From Fragilaria crotonensis (taxonomy: Eukaryota > Bacillariophyta > Fragilariophyceae > Fragilariales > Fragilariaceae): a stretch of 64,000 bases of DNA. The notes beneath the pieces are model-generated. The model saw only the letters and a program-made list of their open reading frames with translations, was not told the origin of the DNA and ran no database searches. Shown piece after piece: positions 59,675 to 64,000 of this stretch. The stretch is from the NCBI GenBank assembly GCA_022925895.1, contig JAKSYS010000138.1:1-64000 (forward strand). The letters run 5' to 3'. A program made the position numbers and the translations under genes. The stretch's first letter is position 1, and the number at the start of each line of letters is the position of its first letter.

Positions 59675-60890
59675 TCATTGTCGAAAGATTTTGAGCGTGT
59701 TGCATTCTACGTTACAAAGTGGGCACCTTGTGAGCTTGCTCCCGCAACCGAAGCAGCAAAGTTGATGTCCACATGGGGTCATGACACAATCCATGGGATG
59801 TTCGAAACACAAGTTGCACTATACGTGAACGATGTGTGTGAGCGACCTTACATGATGCACTAGGCATTGCACGGCCATTGTCCACACTTACGGCATCATC
59901 AATAGTGGCGACAGATTCTTCGGCGAAGCTCTCAACTATGGCAGGCATGTCCGCATTAACTTCTGACGCGTCCCGAGTAGTAGAAGCCCCGCATCTTAGG
60001 AGGGCCTCCAGGGTACTAGTCGCTAGATTTGGATTGCTGGCGTCCTTGAGAGACATATTATGTTTGACGACGAGGTATCTGAGGATGTCGATCTTTGGCT
60101 TGCCAGTCATTGCAAAGTCGATCAACGTGTTGTCGCAAGAAGTTCGAAGACTCAGATTGCGACCAGTCCTAGGATTTCGCTTGACAGAGATCGGGCATTC
60201 GTGTGTCTCCACCAACCATTGAAGGAGCTGAAGGTTCCCTCCTTTGACAGCGCAGTGCACAGGGAACCTAGTCGAAGGCGGGACGAAAGTTAGTGAAACC
60301 TATTGGCTGAAGGAAAGGGGGCATGCGTCGTATCTCACTCACATTGCTTCGTGGTTGATATCTGCGAAGCAAGACCTTAAATTCACGTTTCCGGAGGCAA
60401 ACAACGTCTTTGCGTCTAGTATACTTCCTCCCTTGAGAAGAGTTATACAAAACGAATTGCTTAGCCAGTCACATCTGGTACACACACGGGCAGTGAGCGA
60501 TTGCTGTGAAACGTAGGTCTTCGGTAGCATGCGAATTGCCCACCTAGTGCTGCACTTGTCACAAATACAAACCCCGCAATTCCGACAGGAACATGGTCGA
60601 CATTTAGTGGTGTAGCGGACTGCACAAATATGACAAGTTTCAGTGAAAGGATGCATCTTGGGGGGAGAGTAGGCCTTTGCAAACTTCTTTGCTTCAATTT
60701 CTGAGGCGAATTTAAAATACATGGTTCTCGATTGGGTGATACCTGTTGGCTCTGTTCGCTCGTGACGTGAGATTGTTGCAACCCAGTGCCTCGTCATTGT
60801 GTTGAAGTGAACAGAATATGGCTCCAACGTACGCCGCTGGACCCCCTCCGGCATTAACGAAACATCAAAGCGCGTCGACACAGGAGCCAT
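59675..60890 (-). CDS. FYVE-like/ankyrin/RING protein, gene 3 (predicted E3 ligase)
   Basis: The exons are 60343-60890, 59892-60267 and 59675-59818, giving 355 residues. Introns are 75 and 73 bp. It has almost no N-terminal extension: lead-in (HWVATISRHERT, PPKMHPF), finger from about residue 85 (CHICAVRY, CRPCSCRNCG, CICDKC, CTRCDW), ankyrin-like repeats (FPVHCAVKGGNLQLLQWLVE, KIDILRYLVV), and RING (CNLCFE, CGHQLCCFGC, CPLC) ending KIFRQ. The RING is found only after splicing out 59819-59891; the unspliced frame runs on into unrelated sequence. Both introns sit at the positions seen in gene 2. It converges tail to tail with gene 2, 146 bp apart. The start may lie further upstream, since a frame at 60865-61185 precedes it. 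Confidence 0.85.
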
Positions 60891-61623
60891 TTTTGGTGTT
60901 GCATAAGCTGTCTGGAGAGGAAGCGATGGACGTTGGTGCAATCAACTCAGAGTAGAATGGAAGGTGGTGCCTGGTTCTATGTACTGGCTTCATGAGTTCA
61001 ATGGAGACGTCTTCGGTGCAAGCTGCAACAACGAACGATTCTTCACGGATAGAAAAGGATTCCTGTTGCCTGTCGCAAATTAACCGCTTCCATGTCTCCT
61101 TGAGGTGAGACGACATCAAACACATGTAGACACCGAACTCCGACGATGCATTTTCAATTTGCAATAGCCCAAACGTGAAGTGCATTGATTATGCAAATAC
61201 AGTACTTCGAGTACGACAAAGCCACTCTTTTGGTGTGACGCTGATGACATCTTGTACAAAGCATAGATATATCATATATGCATACACATGATAAATCTAC
61301 GTTACACCTTAGTCTCTAGTAGTACGTTGTACTTGTACCCAAGTACAAGTACGCCGTACTCGCTAAACAGCTGGTGCGTCCGTCCAACGGTTGCCTTGTC
61401 ACATCCATTGTACTAGTACTCGTACCTGGTACTAGTACCATAGTCGTGGTCAGTAGTCAGTAATGCAATAATTACACCTCATGCCCAACGTAACTATCAA
61501 GCAGAAGAACCTCAAGGCCAACATGCTGGAACTCTAACAACTTAAGCTGAGAAAGTTTAGACCTAACCGAATACTTGGACTACCGATAGAAGCAGTTATA
61601 GCAGGTCTCCAGGTGCTTTCTCA
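60891..61623. other. Intergenic, GTAC-rich
   Basis: This lies between gene 3 and the mitochondrial EF-G 3' end. A frame on the minus strand (60865-61185) could be a 5' extension of gene 3 if a base is missing, but it shows no motif. A dense GTACTTGTACCCAAGTAC-type run lies at about 61320-61440. Confidence 0.5.
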
Positions 61624-63928
61624 TTACTCCTTAGCCTCGCGCTCCTTCTTGTACTTGGCCATCAATTCCTCTTGGACGTTTCTTGGAACCGGGACATGTT
61701 TCAAATACTCCATAGTAAATTCTCCCTTCCCTTGCGTTTGACTGCGAAGCTCTGTGGAGTACCCAAACATATTAGCAAGTGGCACCTCGGCTACAATCTT
61801 GATACCACTTCCATCGTCGTTGACATCGCTAGATTGAATCATACCCATTCGCTTGTTCAAACCAGCCACCACAGTTCCCTGAAAATCGGAGGGCACTTCT
61901 ACCTCCACGGACATAACGGGCTCCAGCACGGCGGCGTTCGCTCGCTTCATGGAATCTCGAATTCCGTTTGCCATAGCAATGCGGAATGCCATATCAGAGG
62001 AATCAACGGCATGGCTGGCACCATCTAGAAGGACCACACGAACACCTTCAACTTCTGCGCCAACCAAGGCACCAACTACCATGGCGTCCTCCATTCCTTT
62101 TTGGCACGACGAGTAGTATTCAGGAGGAATGTTTGTTCCGGTACAGCGATTGACGAATTCATTCACCTTGTTGGATTCCTTCATTTCTTCTTCAGTTAAA
62201 GGCTCGATGAAGCCAATAACTTTGGCATACTGACCAGACCCGCCAGTTTGCTTCTTATGCAACCAGTCGTACTCGACCTTCGTGCTAATTGTCTCTTTGT
62301 AGTTGACATTCGGTTGTCCGACTTCACACTCGACTTTATATTCACGATTCATTCGTTCAATGTACACTTCCAGGTGAAGTTCGCCCATCCCACTGAGGAT
62401 CGTTTCCTTCGTTTCGGAATCAACCTTGACTCGCAAGGTTGGATCTTCCTTGGAAAACTTGTTCAAAGCCTTGGCAAAAGCGTCTTGCATGTCCTTCTTT
62501 TTGGGCTTGACAGCCAAACTCATCACTGGTTCGGGCACAAACATGCTACTCATAGCCAGGTTCATTGCTCCGTCTGAGAAAGTATCCATGGACTTGCAGT
62601 CCACCCCAAACATGGCTACAACTTCACCTGCGACGGCCTCGTCAATCTCTTCCATATCATCCGAATGCATTCGAACAATACGAGCCAACTTGATTTTCTT
62701 TCCGTCGCTGACATTTGTTATCACTTGACCCTTCTTGAGCTTTCCTTGGTAAACACGCATATATGTAAGTTGTCCGAAGTTAGTTTCTTCCAGTTTAAAA
62801 GCAAGGGCCAAAAGAGAGCCGTTGCTATCGCCCGATACCTTCACAGGGATTTCATCGTTGTAGCGATCCAATGCGAAGTTTTCTTTCTCTTGTGGTGCTG
62901 GAAGGTAGTCTACAACACCATCTAACAGCGACTGAACACCCTTGTTCTTGAAAGCAGACCCCATAAAAACGGGAACAAATTTGCAAGCAACCGTCTGACG
63001 GCGAATCGCTGCCTTGAGAAGCTCGGTGTCCGGCATTTCTTCCATCAGAAACATTTCAGCAATTTCATCATCGCAGTCCGCAACTCGCTCAACTAATTCA
63101 AGTCGCTTTTCTTCCACTTGCTCCATAAGTTCAGCAGGTATATCTTTCTCGATAACCTTTTCACCTTTTTCCCCGTCAAAGAAGTAAGCCTTTTGCTCTA
63201 TCAAGTCCACGACACCTCGGTGCTCGCCTTCAAGTCCAAGAGGAATCTGAACAGCAGCCGCATTCAACTTTAGCTGATTTCGAAGATCACCAATAACTTT
63301 CCAAGGGTTTGAACCTGTTCGATCCAACTTGTTGACAAATGCTAGGCGAGGAACATTGTACCGCTTCATTTGACGATCCACGGTCAACGATTGCGACTGA
63401 ACACCCGAGACCCCGCAGAGGACCATAATGGCTCCATCCAAGACACGCAAGGCGCGTTCAACCTCAATAGTAAAGTCAACGTGACCGGGAGTATCAATGA
63501 TATTAATGTGGCAATCCTTCCATCGGCAAAAAGTGGCAGCCGATTGAATGGTGATACCTTTTTCTCGCTCTAGATCCATAGAGTCCATCTTGGCTCCGAC
63601 GCCATCCTTGCCTCGAACGTCATGAATCGAATTGATTCGCCCAGTATAGTAAAGAATGCGCTCAGTGAGAGTTGTTTTGCCGCTGCGAATTAGATGTAGG
63701 AAAATTTCGTGAGTACAGTGGCACGAACCCGCAGATGCATTGGCATTTCAAGGAGAAGCAAATTTGATTAGTGTACCTGTCAATGTGAGCACTGATGCCT
63801 ATATTTCGGTGCTTGTGATTTTCAGAAGAGAACCAGCGCTGACCATTGATTATGGATGAACACATTGCCGACCGAAAGACCGGTGCTCTGTGGGACGCGA
63901 GACGAAGCATCGTCGCTACAGTCGCCAT
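61624..63928 (-). CDS. Mitochondrial translation elongation factor G
   Basis: This GTPase drives translocation on mitochondrial ribosomes (EF-G1 type). Exon 1 is 63777-63928, the intron is 63683-63776 (94 bp, GTACAC...TCGCAG) and exon 2 is 61624-63682. The intron splits the P-loop; splicing gives [13 protein letters not shown]. Also visible are [40 protein letters not shown] and a Lys-rich C-terminus. The N-terminus is basic and hydroxylated without acidic residues ([19 protein letters not shown], then RWFSSE), a mitochondrial presequence. Another in-frame ATG at 63970 could serve as start. Length is about 736 residues. It is a paralogue of the plastid EF-G 18 kb away but clearly diverged. 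Confidence 0.93.
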
Positions 63929-64000
63929 GGTGTTAAAGGTCGTTGTTTTGGAGGAATGGTGGATATTCACTCCTCAGTGATGCTTGTGGATCTGAGAGTT

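Noticed and set aside
60865-61185. A minus-strand frame as a 5' exon of FYVE-like/RING gene 3
   Set aside because: It could join only through a missing base or an unseen splice site, and it has no motif. It is noted in the gene 3 entry but not annotated.

Overview
This window is nuclear DNA of a photosynthetic stramenopile, most likely a pennate diatom. The evidence is a nuclear plastid elongation factor G whose presequence has a signal peptide ending in an ASAFAP-type motif (ASVGAFAP), short GT-AG introns of 60-185 bp, one gene per transcription unit on both strands, a Ty1/copia retroelement of the kind common in diatoms, and diatom-style SET-domain and Pro/Ser/Thr-rich membrane proteins. 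The species cannot be named from the sequence alone.

Layout. 0.4-7.9 kb: a diverged segmental duplication carrying two broken SET-domain genes, with a TRM13-like tRNA methyltransferase between them. The left copy also carries a fragment of the 3' end of the neighbouring alpha-glucosidase gene. 7.6-12.4 kb (minus): ER glucosidase II alpha and an acidic coiled-coil protein. 13.0-13.9 kb: a probable copia remnant. 14.4-17.8 kb: a RluA-family pseudouridine synthase converging on MOCS3/UBA4. 18.7-21.3 kb: a membrane protein converging on a GNAT acetyltransferase. 21.5-33.2 kb: an 11.7 kb Ty1/copia element with 600 bp LTRs and a GTACC target duplication. 33.9-47.8 kb: eIF4A-like helicase, TRIC-like channel, Pumilio, plastid EF-G, CK2 beta and prefoldin 5. 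48.5-50.9 kb: a head-to-head pair of paralogous small basic proteins. 52.1-60.9 kb: three paralogues with the order FYVE-like finger, ankyrin repeats, RING. 61.6-63.9 kb: mitochondrial EF-G.

The FYVE-like/ankyrin/RING cluster is the most unusual content. Each member reads as an E3 ubiquitin ligase with a membrane- or partner-binding finger; genes 2 and 3 share two intron positions that gene 1 lacks. Three genes act on tRNA or its modification (TRM13-like, pseudouridine synthase, MOCS3), and both organellar translation elongation factors are present.

Two cautions. First, several conserved genes between 3.7 and 17 kb, plus the plastid EF-G presequence, carry single-base frameshifts, mostly one-base losses and often in short homopolymers. 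These may be uncorrected assembly errors rather than pseudogenes. Second, splice sites were placed by eye from GT-AG signals and protein continuity. Intergenic DNA is repeatedly rich in GTAC palindromes, and I saw no convincing tRNA, rRNA or CRISPR array.
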